From: Bilabrum cf. latius
Lineage: Eukaryota > Bigyra: Bicosoecida > Bigyra > Bicosoecida
Direction of reading: 5' to 3'
Length of the DNA stretch: 64,000 bases
NCBI GenBank assembly: GCA_965178125.1
Contig: CBCXTV010000002.1
Location: forward strand, 1-64,000
The notes beneath the pieces are model-generated. The model saw only the letters and a list, made by a program, of their open reading frames with translations. It made no database searches and had not been told where the DNA came from. Both the position numbers and the translations under genes were made by a program. Below, piece after piece: positions 39,022 to 49,837 of the stretch (the stretch's first letter is position 1; each line of letters begins with the position of its first letter).

Positions 39022-40068
39022 TCACGCTGGCATCGTGAGGAGGAACCTTTCCGCATTCTGGAGAAGCTCCATGGCCCGCTTGATGTCATCCAAGGCCTCG
39101 TCACGCGAAGGACTCTGACGCACGGCGTTGCTGCAGGAGGCGGCGCCTCCTGCAGGAGGCTCGTCGCGTGCGGGAGCACGAGCGTCGTTGTCGCCGTCAC
39201 CGGTATTCGCGCCAGCTTTTGGCACCCAACGCTTCGCTTCACCCGCAGAGGAACGGACATCATGGAGACTCCAGCCACGCGCAACCAGGCACTTCGCGCA
39301 CCAGTCCTCAGGGAAGAAATAGCGCAGGTTCTCCTTCTTCCGGCGGATCTGGGGAAATCGGTACGCCGGATACTCGTTTTTGCAGTTCTTGCACCACACC
39401 CACCACGGCGTCGCGTTGTCGAACTTGTCGCAACACACCCGGCAAACTGGTTGGATCCAGTCCTTCCACTTCTTGAAGTACGCCGACCGGGGCTTGCAGC
39501 ACTGGCACGCGTTGCAAGTCCATGTCGCCTCCTCCGCCGGCTCCGGCGCGACCTGCCGCGGCACGTACGTCTCCCCCCATGACGACTTCGCAGGGGTCTC
39601 CCATAGATCCCAGCTATCAGCGCCAGAGACCGCCCCGGCAGTGTGCGCAAGATTCACACGCTGCGATGACAATGCCTCTGCCACGCCGCCACCCGCCTTC
39701 CAAGCGGCTGCGTCGGTCCATACGTCGTCATTACCTCCGGGCACCACAGCACGTCCACCGCCGCGAGCATCCTCCTCCTCCGTCTTCTTGCCGCCGTCGT
39801 CTTCGGCGTCCTCCTTCGGCGCTGCCTTGCCGCTCTCCTCTCCGAGCATCCCCGTGGACGCCGCCTCCGCGCCGCCGCTCTCGATGTGGGGGCCGCCCGA
39901 ATCATCGACGCTTGCCGCCGCGCCGGCGTGCTCCGCCGGGGCGTCGACCTCGCGCGCCAACATGCCGCCCTCGTTTCCCATATCACCGGCGCCTCGACGC
40001 CCACGAAGATTGCGGCCGTCTCCCAAGGAAACAGCAATGCTCTCGGACGGTTTCTCCTCAGACATCAT
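39022..40068 (-). CDS. Four-CxxC zinc-binding protein (unit B)
   Basis: Second copy of 12,213-13,259, ATG at 40,068. All four CxxC pairs are intact. A few substitutions occur in the low-complexity N-terminal half (for example SGGPHIES instead of SGGSHIES, and DLWETPAKSS instead of DPWEPRAKSS), while the cysteine core is unchanged. Changes in the linker and constancy in the core fit selection on the zinc domain, although the copies are too young to be sure. Confidence 0.65.
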   Translation of the reverse strand: MMSEEKPSESIAVSLGDGRNLRGRRGAGDMGNEGGMLAREVDAPAEHAGAAASVDDSGGPHIESGGAEAASTGMLGEESGKAAPKEDAEDDGGKKTEEEDARGGGRAVVPGGNDDVWTDAAAWKAGGGVAEALSSQRVNLAHTAGAVSGADSWDLWETPAKSSWGETYVPRQVAPEPAEEATWTCNACQCCKPRSAYFKKWKDWIQPVCRVCCDKFDNATPWWVWCKNCKNEYPAYRFPQIRRKKENLRYFFPEDWCAKCLVARGWSLHDVRSSAGEAKRWVPKAGANTGDGDNDARAPARDEPPAGGAASCSNAVRQSPSRDEALDDIKRAMELLQNAERFLLTMPA

Positions 40069-40299
40069 CGGCAAAGAGACTCGGAGAATGCCGTTCCCGC
40101 AGAGTGCGCTGCTGACTGCCGAAGCCGAAAGAGGACCCGCGGAGAAGGAATCTCGCACATGCTCCCAGGAAAAGCAACTCCCCGCCCATTCCGAATGCAA
40201 GAACGGACTCCCGCCCTTTCCGAGATCGAGAGCGCATCGCGGGCGCATTTCCCGACTCGCGATCGGCCTCGGAAACCGACCACGAATCGGTAGGAGACG

Positions 40300-40563
40300 T
40301 GCGCCCGCGTTTGAAGAATACGCGGAGAAATACGAAGCCAAGGACACGAGCATCTCCCGGGCACCTTTCCCGACTCGCAGCCGGTCTCAGAGACGACCAC
40401 GAATCGGCACGACAAGTGCGCCCGATTTCGTCCCCCGAAAAAGGACACAACTAGGACCCCGCGGAGATCCGCATCTGCTCCTCACGCGCGGAACGTGTTT
40501 CGGTACGCAAAAAGCGGTCACATGGGAGGCCCGGAAAGCGTCCGGAAAACGGTTCAGAAATAC
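40300..40563. repeat. Dispersed 265-bp repeat (unit B, copy 2)
   Basis: Equivalent of 13,491-13,754. The following stretch to 41,187 contains the caacgcggaggctgcgaa repeats (about 40,855-40,984) and no supported gene. Confidence 0.75.
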
Positions 40564-41187
40564 CTTGCGTCACTCCTCCTGCGCGCCAGAAATCACACGA
40601 CTTTTCGGTGACCGAAACAGGGCCCAAAAAACCAAAGATTTGCCCCTTCATGCCCGAAGACACAGCGTCACCGCCAAGCTGCCATCGCGGAGAAAATAAA
40701 CCAGGTGGTGATGGAAAGTTACGTTACGGTGGAGCTCAGTGTCATTTGTGTGTTCAACAGTGTGTATGATGCCGCTTCGTCTGGATGTCCGAGTCCGGAT
40801 TTCACCTGGGGTATGGCCTATTGTGTGGTCACGTTCGCGTAGCTTTCACGTGTCAACAACGCGGAGGCTGCGAAAAGAACCATGCTCACGAACCATGCTC
40901 CACCGTAGCTTGATCACAACGCGGAGGCTGCGAAAAGAACCATGCTCCACCATAGCTTTCCAACAACGCGGAGGCTGCGAACGAACCGTGCACCACTGAC
41001 CACCGTACAGCCCAAAAAGTACAAGTTTCTTGAACCCCAGGAGCAACATACGCGGGATACTGTCGAGCGCCCGTTCGCTCAGGTCACACGCGACAGCAAG
41101 CCGAACGCTCAGGTCGCACGCTCAGGCCACACGCGGAAGCAGCGCCACGCAAGAGGCCAGGTTGAGAGGGAAAACCGTCACGCAAGC

Positions 41188-42039
41188 TCAACGCGGAGAC
41201 CACGAGTCGTCATCGCTCCAAGCCTCGCGTCCAGACAGACGAACAAGCCCGCGCCATGCCTCATCGTAAAGATCCCTCTCGAAAACCCTGTGCTGCTTCA
41301 TCGTTCCCAATGTCAGAATTTTCTCCGCAGTACAACGCTGCCCCTTCCGCTCCCCGGTCTCTACAATGAGATCCAACTGCATGCGAAGTGTTCCCGAGAT
41401 CTTCTTCTTGTTCGCCGCGTTCATAATCGACGTCTTCGGCGCCGCGTCGCGCGCCTTCTCGCGACAAGCACGACAAGAAATCGCACCCCTGCCGCACGGA
41501 GAATCATCGGCATAAAGCGTGCGCTGCACGCGACGTACGAGACGATCACGCATACGATGATTCAGGTCCGCCATGACACGATTGCAGCCGCAGGAAGAGC
41601 ATACAAACTCCGCGAGGTCGAAAGCCTTAGAGTCCGACCAAACGACGCACTGTGTGTCCTGGGGTGCCTCACTGCCGAGCGCTGTTATGAGCACCGCCGG
41701 ATGGGCCGGCGACTTAGGAAGAAGTCGCGAACCGGGAGGAAACACGCGAGGCCGCTTGAAACCGACATCTCCGGCAAGAGGCGCAAGCATCATCTCCACC
41801 TCGCCCTCCGGGGCGTGCTCGGAGGTCGACGCGGCAACCACGGCCACATACGGTGCATCGGCGATACCGACGTAGGCCATCAAGCAACGCACCCACCTTC
41901 GGCCCGCGAGCGTACACGGCGCGCCTACCGGAAGCAGAGGCTTCTGAGACCAAGAAATGTCTCGTCGGCGCGCGACGCGGCGACGTAAAAGCAAACGACC
42001 CGCCGGGTCCCAACCGCGGCACTGCGGAGACACACACAC
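41188..42039 (-). CDS. CxxC protein of up to 283 aa (unit B)
   Basis: Second copy of 14,379-15,230 with the same predicted protein. The frame opens at GTG at 42,039; the first ATG is at 41,880. CxxC pairs lie at 147/150 and 189/192. It follows the Rep locus directly. Confidence 0.55.
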   Translation of the reverse strand: MCVSPQCRGWDPAGRLLLRRRVARRRDISWSQKPLLPVGAPCTLAGRRWVRCLMAYVGIADAPYVAVVAASTSEHAPEGEVEMMLAPLAGDVGFKRPRVFPPGSRLLPKSPAHPAVLITALGSEAPQDTQCVVWSDSKAFDLAEFVCSSCGCNRVMADLNHRMRDRLVRRVQRTLYADDSPCGRGAISCRACREKARDAAPKTSIMNAANKKKISGTLRMQLDLIVETGERKGQRCTAEKILTLGTMKQHRVFERDLYDEAWRGLVRLSGREAWSDDDSWSPR

Positions 42040-42284
42040 ACTTGCAACCCATCAGGCTGGGTGCCACGTGTGTGTGTGTCAGGCAAGCTCCCAATACTAG
42101 GCAAGCACTCCCCCGGACGAACGCGACGGACCACATGAAACTTGCGGAATGCCCCCATGTAGAAACCACATCCTTTTTGCACACGAAACGCATTGAGGAC
42201 ATTAGACCTTCAGGAGCACCGAAGCGGCTGCCGCTGCGGCTCCGGCGCTCGTGTGAACCGGACTGAAAACCTCAGCGGCCGGCG

Positions 42285-44585
42285 TCAGCTCTTCTGCACA
42301 TCCGTGAGAGACAACAAGTCCTCGTCGAAGTAGAGCCGATCTTTCACCTCCACTTTCGTACAGTTGTTGTCAAGCCACTCGCGGTCCACCGACTCCGTCA
42401 CGTCAGAGCCCCACGAATTCGTGCAGATGATCAGGGCGATACCGTGGAGCCACACAGAGTATGCGAGGCTGTTCGTCTTGCTCTGGCCGAGCAGGGAGGG
42501 GTCAAGGCCAGCCTGAAAGACCTGTTTGTTGTTGACGACCCACAGGGCATTTGCCTCGTCGAACACAATGGCCACATGCCGACTTCGATCGAAGCCACGG
42601 AGCGGAGGTTCCACACTGCCCTGACAGTTCACAACAAGAGTCCTTTCGCTCCCGAAGAGATTCCGCGCGTACACTGTCTTCCCGAACCGGGAGTCCCCCA
42701 CCAAGACAAGGAACTTGAAGCGCATGTGCGCGAACCACTCCTGACGATAGCTCTCGCGCCACTTCTCGACTTCGGGCACCACCTTAAAGGGGCGGAGCTT
42801 CGTCACTACGTGCACCGCGGCCTGCGCGCACACCTCTCTCCTCTCCGCGGCATTCTGTATGTGGAAGTCGATGGCGCGCACTAAGTTCTCGGCGTCCCGA
42901 CACCGATACGCCACGAGTTCCCTTCTCGCGACGTCCGGATCCATTTTGAAGCGTGCGAACAACGCGTGCACGAACTTACCATTGACGACGAAATCGCGTC
43001 CGGCTCGGTAGTTCGTCGCGCAAAGCAGCGCACCGACTTTGGGAGCTTGACAATAATAGTGTAACTCCGACGCGCCACGTTCCTGCGCTTTCGCTGACCG
43101 CCCGGAGCCGTACACGACATTCGGCCTGCTGCCGGCCCACATGAAATCCTCCGCCACGCGACAACGATGCGACTTCTCGGAATCCGTCATGCATACGTGG
43201 AAGTGCACCAAGTTTGCGGCGTGCTTGCGGTGCAGGGAGAGCTCCATTTTCATGGACAGCTGAGGCCACATCATCCGCCGCGCGATGTCCTGCGCCCATG
43301 CCTTGAAGGTGGCCCAAAGCTCCACATAGAACGGAGACGCGAGAACCAATCGCCTCAGGACGCCCCTTGCCACGGATGCCGACATGATGTCGCGCACAGG
43401 CTCCTTTTCGACACCCCAGCGACCGTGAAAGGTAAGCATCACGGCCCTTCCCCGCCTCGTGTTCTTGTCGGACGCAGGCACAATCTCGCCCACGGGCACT
43501 GAATGCGATCCCGGACTCCTCACAACTTCGTCCCGCTGCCGCGCAAGCTCCGGGAAGAGCTCCTCGAAACGAAGCTGGCAAGGAGTGTCCTCCGCCCCCG
43601 CAGCCCAGTCTTTCAAGATGCACATGCGGTCACCGGGTACATTGCGAAGCGCCTCCCTGATGAGGCACCGCTTCCGCTGGTGTGACACCGACGCCGGAAA
43701 CGCCAACTTCAAATCGTCAGGGAAAACCCGCAGGAGACGATAGATGACACTATCAATAGGACGAGTCGAAGGCCTTCCAGTCGAGCGCTGCGGCCCAGAC
43801 ACTCCGGGCCGCGGCACGAGCCGCGGGCGGAGGTCCGAGATGGGCCGCAAGACTCGGTGCTGCATCGCCCTCAGCAGGGTCGCACTTCTGCCGAAGACGC
43901 CGCCTCTTCACGGGGGGCACGAAATCGGGAAGCATGAGCATCTGCGGTCGCCCCCTCGCATCGGGCGCAGAATCCTCGATGGGCAGAACCCCACGGTAAC
44001 CTTGACTACTCCGCAGAAGCTGCACCGGCAAAGCTGCACCGGCAAAAGTACTTCCTCTGACGGGGGTTCCAAATTGATGACACCCGCGGCGAGCGCTTCG
44101 GAGGCAGCAACGCGGCCAGGAATGTCGCCCTCAACGCTGAGGCCCTCATAAAGGACTCGTTCACCCACTACGCCGATCTGCCACTGACCGCTCGACTTGC
44201 CGTGGGACAACAAGCAGGCTCCCGGATCGCCCTCGCATTCTGCCTCGCATGCGACCTCGCATGAGGCCTCAATCATGTCGAGACTGGCGTCGAAGTCGTT
44301 CTCCGCATCGTCAAAGCCAAAACTCGGGACAGCGGCCGCGCGCGCTGCAGCCACCGAATTGGAGACACCGAGGCCACACGAGCACGTTGGGGACGCCTCG
44401 GACACCCCTAACAAAGCAGAGGTCGCCGTCGTGGACGCTTCTGACTCCTGGCTTGTGGGGAGGCCATCGCACGGCACGCAGCTCGCGGAAACCCACGCGG
44501 GATCCCAGGAGCAGGATGCGACTCGGGACTTCAGCGACTCGGCAACAGACAAACTCATCGTTTCGCCCTTGAACGGAGCCGACAT
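42285..44585 (-). pseudogene. Rep-like gene with two indels (unit B)
   Basis: Same gene as 15,476-17,761 but interrupted. A 14-bp direct duplication of aagctgcaccggca near 44,030 shifts the frame after about 180 codons, and stops follow. A one-base insertion near 43,808 (ctccggg instead of ctccgg) returns to the original frame. The two lesions together add 15 bp. From the ATG at 43,865 a 526-codon frame keeps the HxH motif, the tyrosine motif, Walker A, Walker B and motif C. The disruption therefore affects only the low-complexity N-terminal region with the basic nuclear-localisation-like stretch. Whether a shorter protein is made cannot be read from the sequence. Confidence 0.85.
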
Positions 44586-44601
44586 TATTTGCGCAAATAA
44601 T
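44584..44601. promoter_or_regulatory. 18-bp palindrome over the Rep start codon (unit B)
   Basis: ATTATTTGCGCAAATAAT, identical to 17,760-17,777. Confidence 0.65.
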
Positions 44602-45758
44602 CCTTCGACGAATCGCGGAATGCCTCAAGATAGAACACTTGCCTCCGACACGCAATGCCCAGAATCCTTGCTGTTCGAAACACCGAAACTGCTGACACGG
44701 GACACACATGAGCACCGAGGCAGCTGAGTCTGCAGCTCGTGCCGCCCTGGGCGAGGTAGTACCGCTTCCGAGGGAAGGATTCTCGAAGCCAACGAAGGAA
44801 AGCATGGCGTTGCAATTAGCACGATCACAAACGCACTTCGGAGCCTGCCAGAGAGGATGACCGACCGACCGCCTTCTCGAACATAGAAACCGGCGAATAC
44901 CACATGAGGCACGACGTTCGAGGGCATCCGAACCTGCGACATACGCCAAAAAGGCCTCGCCGACAACCTGAAATGCACGCGAAATCGACAACCGAACGCC
45001 CAAAATCAGCCATCGGAACCCCCCCTCGAGGCAGCGCCTTCGGAGACATTTTCGGCCAGCGAAAAAAATGCGAAACACGACTGGAGGAGGCGAGGTAGTG
45101 CTCGGTAGTGCTCGTTTCGCGCGGTTTTTACATAAAAAATGCCGTTTTTCTGGAAAAAAAAGCTCAAAAACCCCCAGTTTTTGACACGTAGTGCTCCGAT
45201 TTTCCTGTAAAATGCAGGATTTTTTCACGGTAGTGCTCCCCTTTTTTCCGCTTTCCCCGACGCCAGGGACCGATGTAGTGCGATTTTCGGGGGAAGGATT
45301 CTTAGTACCTTAGAGGGTACCCCCGAGGGTCGCACTACGTGGGTTTGGGGGGTCTCCTTTCCTCTTATTTTCGCGTGCACTTTTCTGCGACTGCCCCCCG
45401 ACCTTCCGAGCATATCTGCTCGCTCTGATTCTACGGGGGGGCGGGGGTAATCAAGGATTAATGCCAAATTTGTCTTCCTTTCGTGCCCCTCCCGTTTTTC
45501 AAAGTTGTGCATGTCGAGTCTGCCCCTCCCGTGCTCTTGACGACGGTGCTCGCGGACTGAGTGATTTCTGCCAGCACGTCCCGTGTATGCTGTCCGAGTG
45601 GCGACTCCGCTGGGCAGCCGCATCCGCTGCTTTGTGCTGCTCGGGCTATCTGTGTCCGTCAAGACTGCGCTGTACTTGACGCTCTGCCCTCTTGCGATGG
45701 CTTCTGTGACGCGGGGTCTATCTGTAATCCTCGGTTCTCTGAACACGGGAAGCGCTTC
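44602..45758. other. Rep upstream region (unit B)
   Basis: Equivalent of 17,778-18,936 with one A fewer in a homopolymer near 45,135. GTAGTGCTC repeats lie at 45,095, 45,105, 45,188 and 45,230, and the AT-rich zone is at about 45,122-45,240. No gene is supported. Confidence 0.5.
45275..45338. mobile_element. 64-bp MITE-like element (unit B, copy 2)
   Basis: Equivalent of 18,452-18,515, with ends GTAGTGCGA and TCGCACTAC. Confidence 0.6.
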
Positions 45759-46463
45759 TCACAAGGTCGACTTCGCCTGGCTCGTTGAGGAGTTGGCGGA
45801 GCTGCGTGCTGCGATCTCTTCTTTTTGCACCAACTGCAAGATCTTCCTGTCTAGCACGATTTGGGCGAGCTCGTCGTCTGTGAGTTTTTTGGCGTTCTTC
45901 ATGGTGCGCCTTTTCTGCCGGATGGTTTTGCGGATGGCCTTCGTTTTAGCCCGCTGCTCGAGCTTGAGAGCCTTGCGCTCCTCGGTAAGGCGTGTGATCG
46001 CTGCCGTCCACTTGTCGACGAACAAGGGTGTGTCGCCAGGTTCGTCCGTCTTGGCGGTCTTCTCTAGCGCTTCCATGTGTCCGTCTTTCGGGCAGGGCTC
46101 CTCGAAGAACTGCTGCGCATGATCTGGTTTCTGTGATCCTGCCTCCGTCGCTTCGGGTGGCGCCGCTGCATCCGCATCTCTAGGGGAGTCGAGCCGCATT
46201 GCGTCCTCCGGTTCTGCGTCGCTCGCCATGGGGTGTGCAGTGAGTTTGCTTCCTGAGCGGGCTGCTTTTCTGTGCGAAGCTTCTGGCAGTTGCTGTATTC
46301 CTGGGCCCAAAAAAAACTCAGCGAGAAGTGCTTTCACATGGAGGTGGTGCGGTAAGAAGTGCGCGGGTCCTTGTAGACTGAAGTGCTTCCTGCGCAGAAT
46401 GGGAGAAGTTCCACTGCGGGGTCCCTCAGACGCGTCTGCATGAGGAGGTGGGGGGTGCGTCAT
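45759..46463 (-). CDS. Coiled-coil protein, 234 aa (unit B)
   Basis: Second copy of 18,937-19,641 with an identical predicted protein. ATG at 46,463; alternative ATG 78 codons downstream. Basic coiled coil in the C-terminal third. Unknown function. Confidence 0.5.
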   Translation of the reverse strand: MTHPPPPHADASEGPRSGTSPILRRKHFSLQGPAHFLPHHLHVKALLAEFFLGPGIQQLPEASHRKAARSGSKLTAHPMASDAEPEDAMRLDSPRDADAAAPPEATEAGSQKPDHAQQFFEEPCPKDGHMEALEKTAKTDEPGDTPLFVDKWTAAITRLTEERKALKLEQRAKTKAIRKTIRQKRRTMKNAKKLTDDELAQIVLDRKILQLVQKEEIAARSSANSSTSQAKSTL

Positions 46464-47104
46464 GGTTGCATGCGAGAAGGTGAGCTTCGAGGCGGCGCCT
46501 GGGAAAGCCTTTCTGGGTCGTCTGGATGCTGCGAAATTTGCGAAAAAGGGGTCCCAATTTTGGGCCCGTTTTCGGTGACAATTTCAAGCCTCCCGCATCG
46601 TGTTTTCCTCTTGTGTACCCCTTTTTGGGCTCAAAACTGGTCCCGGAAAGTGTGACCTCGAAACTGCGTCCTTCGCGGTCCTCCCTTTGGCTTCTGGGGC
46701 CTCAGGTGTTTCCCTTTTTTCTGTGGGCAGCACTCTTTTTTGCGGAAGGGCGTTCCAGATTTTTTTCTGACGATGCCGCTTTAAAAAAGGACTTCTGATG
46801 TGGTGCGTGCTGGGTCCTGTCATCTCCAGACTTCCTCCGAGGATGCACACATGAGCGGGAAGAGGACACACATTGGCAGAAGAACTTCTGGACTTGTGAC
46901 TCTGAAGAGCTTTGCGACTTTGGCACTGCGTGCTGCCAGCGTTCATGCACCGAGAGCATGCGGATCTCCACGTGCTATGCGACTTCCGGAGAGAATGGGA
47001 CCGATGGAACTATGTGACCCTCCAACTCCGGCGCTCGGCGGCCTTCTGCTGTTGCCTGCGGAGCTTTGTCTCCTCGCAACGCGCTGTTCCGCGGCATTTC
47101 GTCG
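46464..47104. other. Gap between coiled-coil and glycosyltransferase-like genes (unit B)
   Basis: Same as 19,642-20,282. No confident gene is seen. Confidence 0.45.
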
Positions 47105-49666
47105 TCAGGGCTCGTGCTTTACGCCGGGTGCCGGGGTCAGGCGCGCTCTCTTCGAAGGCTGTGCCTCAGTCCTGTTGGTGGAGGGCGACCTGGAATAGGA
47201 TGAGGACGATCTGGAGCAGGATCTCGTGTCCTTGAGGCTTGCGCTCCTCGCGAGCTTCAACGAATTCCCGTGGAAGGTCCGCGGAAGGCTCACGTACTCC
47301 TCCTCGTCCACGTCATACGGCTCACTGCCCTGCTGCTGTCGCCACTGGTTGATCACAAGCTTGATGAACGTTTTGCCCCAGCTCCATTCGGAATGACTCT
47401 GTGCCTGCTCGGTGAGCCACTTGTTGTATGCGATGTTCACCGTTTTGATGCCCTGCACCGCGGTGTAGAGATGCCCCGCGTTGAAGCGGTAACCTCGGTC
47501 GTCGGCATCCTGAAGGTTGTACCGGAGCCGGGCGTCCGCATGGCCGATGTCGTCCGAGGGGATGTGCTCGAAGACCTTTTGGCACTGGCGGCTCACGAAC
47601 GGGTCGACGATGCACTGCGTGCTTTCGGCGTACTTGATCATGTGCCACATGGCTTCCTCGGCAAACCATTTGGAATAGCTCAAGAGGTTATAGGTCTTGT
47701 CCTTGGCCCTTGAGTAGTTGTTCGCAATGTCCCGCAGTGCGGGCGAGTCCAGCACGGCGCGCCTCGTCTGGCACAGCGGCCCGTTCTTGAGGAGCTGCTT
47801 CCTGTTGCTCTTGTGCGGAGCGTACAGAGTTCGGATGACGTCTGGGATCACGGTGTCCGTGGCAGTCCTGCCCTTAAACATGAAGTGGTTCCAGGCCACG
47901 GTCCAGCTCATGATGGGATAGTGCACTTGCATCGGAGGTATGAGCGTGAGGAGGCCCACGGTTTTCGCCAAGGATGCTCCCCAAGTAATCCAATCATCAC
48001 TCGGGTTCTTCTCGTCGTGCCTCCTTTTGGGGATCATTTTCGGGAGGAGGAACGTTGGCGTTATGATGCGCTCCCCGAACTGCTTCGTGAGGTGCTTCAT
48101 CATGCCCACCCAGATCTGTCCCAGCGGTTTGGTTGTCATGCGGATCACGACGAGGCGCGAGCTGCTGTCCCCCTTTAGGATGTCTTCCAACTCGTTCTGC
48201 AGCGCCTGCTTTGCCTCAAGGATGTAGTACTGGATGCTGTTGTCCTTCCCGCCGTTCATCCACTCCTGCTGCTCCTCTTGGCATCTCCCCTCGAGGCTAT
48301 GCGCCGCCAAGTCCCTGTCGTCGCAGAGGACAAGCGCGTGGGTTGAGGGTGGCCACTCCAGCCATGAGGGCAGCTCGGCCCCCGGCATCTCCGTGTGGAG
48401 TTTATCGATCCACTTCTGCTTGACTTGGATCCATCGAGCGGTCTGCCATTTCAAGGGAGGCAGGGTGTTCATCTTGGGCCTCTTCATGGCTACCATGTCG
48501 AGCATTCTGTCGAGGGTGGGGATGCACATCATCGGCTGCACCACGTGGATGCGGATGTCTCCGTACCTCAGGAAGTACGAATACGACCCGCCGCGTTTGT
48601 CCTGGAGGAGGTGGACGAACGTGTTGGTTTCGCCGGCGTGCTCGTGAACACCGCACAAGTCTTCGTAGGAGATGGGCACGCGCTCTGTTTTTTCCCAGAC
48701 GAGGACAACCCCCCAACTCAGGGCCGCGCACACGGACATCACGACGGACAATGTGTTTAATCGCTCGCCAAGAGTCCAGTCGTCACTCGGGTCGATCATT
48801 ATGTACGGTTTCATACTGTGCCCTGCATCCGCACTTCGTCGTCCCGAGCCCCCCCACTCCGTGTCCATGCTCTCGGGAGTCGATGCGAGGACCGGGCTGG
48901 CTGCCAGCACAGATGTCATGCGGAGGCAATCTTCCCACTTCCATACCGGCCCTTGGAACGTGTCGAAGAGGCGGCGCCAGACGCAGCGTTCGAAGCTTCG
49001 GTTCGGGATCCGCATCTTCAGGAGCGCCTTCCTCCCCTCCGGGCTGATGAGATACCACTTTAGGCCCATGCCGACGTGGTAGGGGACCACAAATGTGTTG
49101 TCTACCCAGTGCGCCGGATAGGTCCGCACGTCCAAGAGGCGCTCGCAATTGTGGATGGAGGTGGAGTTTTCGCGCTGGAGGCTGACCATTCTCGGTGCTT
49201 CTGACCCCGCTAACATGGCCATCTGCGTCACCTTGGGGTTTTTCGCGATGGCGTGAAGAACTACGAGTAGCCGATCCACGCATGCTTCGCGAGGTTCGAT
49301 ATCATCTTCGACAACCATGAGCCATTCCGTCGGCGTGTGGTTCTCAGCCCACAGCCATGCGTTTCGATGGGATTGGATCGCCCCAACAGTGGCCGGATTG
49401 TATTTGCTCCAGTCCGTTATCTTGCCGGAGAAGATATCCAAGAGGGCCTGGTCTTTGACGATGTCGCGTCCATCTGGGTCCCTGTCGGTCTGCGGAAACA
49501 CTGGATTGGGGAGCCGAAGGACCGCTCCCATGTGCTCGTGGAGTTCTCGCGCCCCTTTTTTTTGTCGCCACTCCTCGAAGCGGGACTCTTCCCTGCAGAT
49601 CAGCAGACATGTCATCTTCCCGAGGTCCTGGCGATGGTGTCCGAATTGCGCCTGGAAGCCCGACAT
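47105..49666 (-). CDS. GT25-like / fucosyltransferase-like two-domain protein (unit B)
   Basis: Second copy, ATG at 49,666 (853 aa; open frame to 49,837). Only two conservative differences from unit A are seen: Thr to Ser at 219 and Val to Ile at 575 (910-codon numbering). The EDD motif, the fucosyltransferase-like segment, the SR-rich tail and the basic PSKRARL end are all kept. An 853-codon gene kept open in both complete units suggests recent duplication or continuing function. Confidence 0.7.
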   Translation of the reverse strand: MSGFQAQFGHHRQDLGKMTCLLICREESRFEEWRQKKGARELHEHMGAVLRLPNPVFPQTDRDPDGRDIVKDQALLDIFSGKITDWSKYNPATVGAIQSHRNAWLWAENHTPTEWLMVVEDDIEPREACVDRLLVVLHAIAKNPKVTQMAMLAGSEAPRMVSLQRENSTSIHNCERLLDVRTYPAHWVDNTFVVPYHVGMGLKWYLISPEGRKALLKMRIPNRSFERCVWRRLFDTFQGPVWKWEDCLRMTSVLAASPVLASTPESMDTEWGGSGRRSADAGHSMKPYIMIDPSDDWTLGERLNTLSVVMSVCAALSWGVVLVWEKTERVPISYEDLCGVHEHAGETNTFVHLLQDKRGGSYSYFLRYGDIRIHVVQPMMCIPTLDRMLDMVAMKRPKMNTLPPLKWQTARWIQVKQKWIDKLHTEMPGAELPSWLEWPPSTHALVLCDDRDLAAHSLEGRCQEEQQEWMNGGKDNSIQYYILEAKQALQNELEDILKGDSSSRLVVIRMTTKPLGQIWVGMMKHLTKQFGERIITPTFLLPKMIPKRRHDEKNPSDDWITWGASLAKTVGLLTLIPPMQVHYPIMSWTVAWNHFMFKGRTATDTVIPDVIRTLYAPHKSNRKQLLKNGPLCQTRRAVLDSPALRDIANNYSRAKDKTYNLLSYSKWFAEEAMWHMIKYAESTQCIVDPFVSRQCQKVFEHIPSDDIGHADARLRYNLQDADDRGYRFNAGHLYTAVQGIKTVNIAYNKWLTEQAQSHSEWSWGKTFIKLVINQWRQQQGSEPYDVDEEEYVSLPRTFHGNSLKLARSASLKDTRSCSRSSSSYSRSPSTNRTEAQPSKRARLTPAPGVKHEP

Positions 49667-49837
49667 CTCCAGAGACGGGAAATGGCATGCGCTGTGTGTC
49701 CAGCGGCGATCTTGCACTTCTGCTCCCGAAACTCGCGAATGCAGGATCCGGGAACATGAGCCTTGAAGGCGGCGGATTTTTGGATGGGGACACCCGCGTC
49801 CTCTCTTCGCGAGCTTCGTCCTGATCCGATGCCCCAA

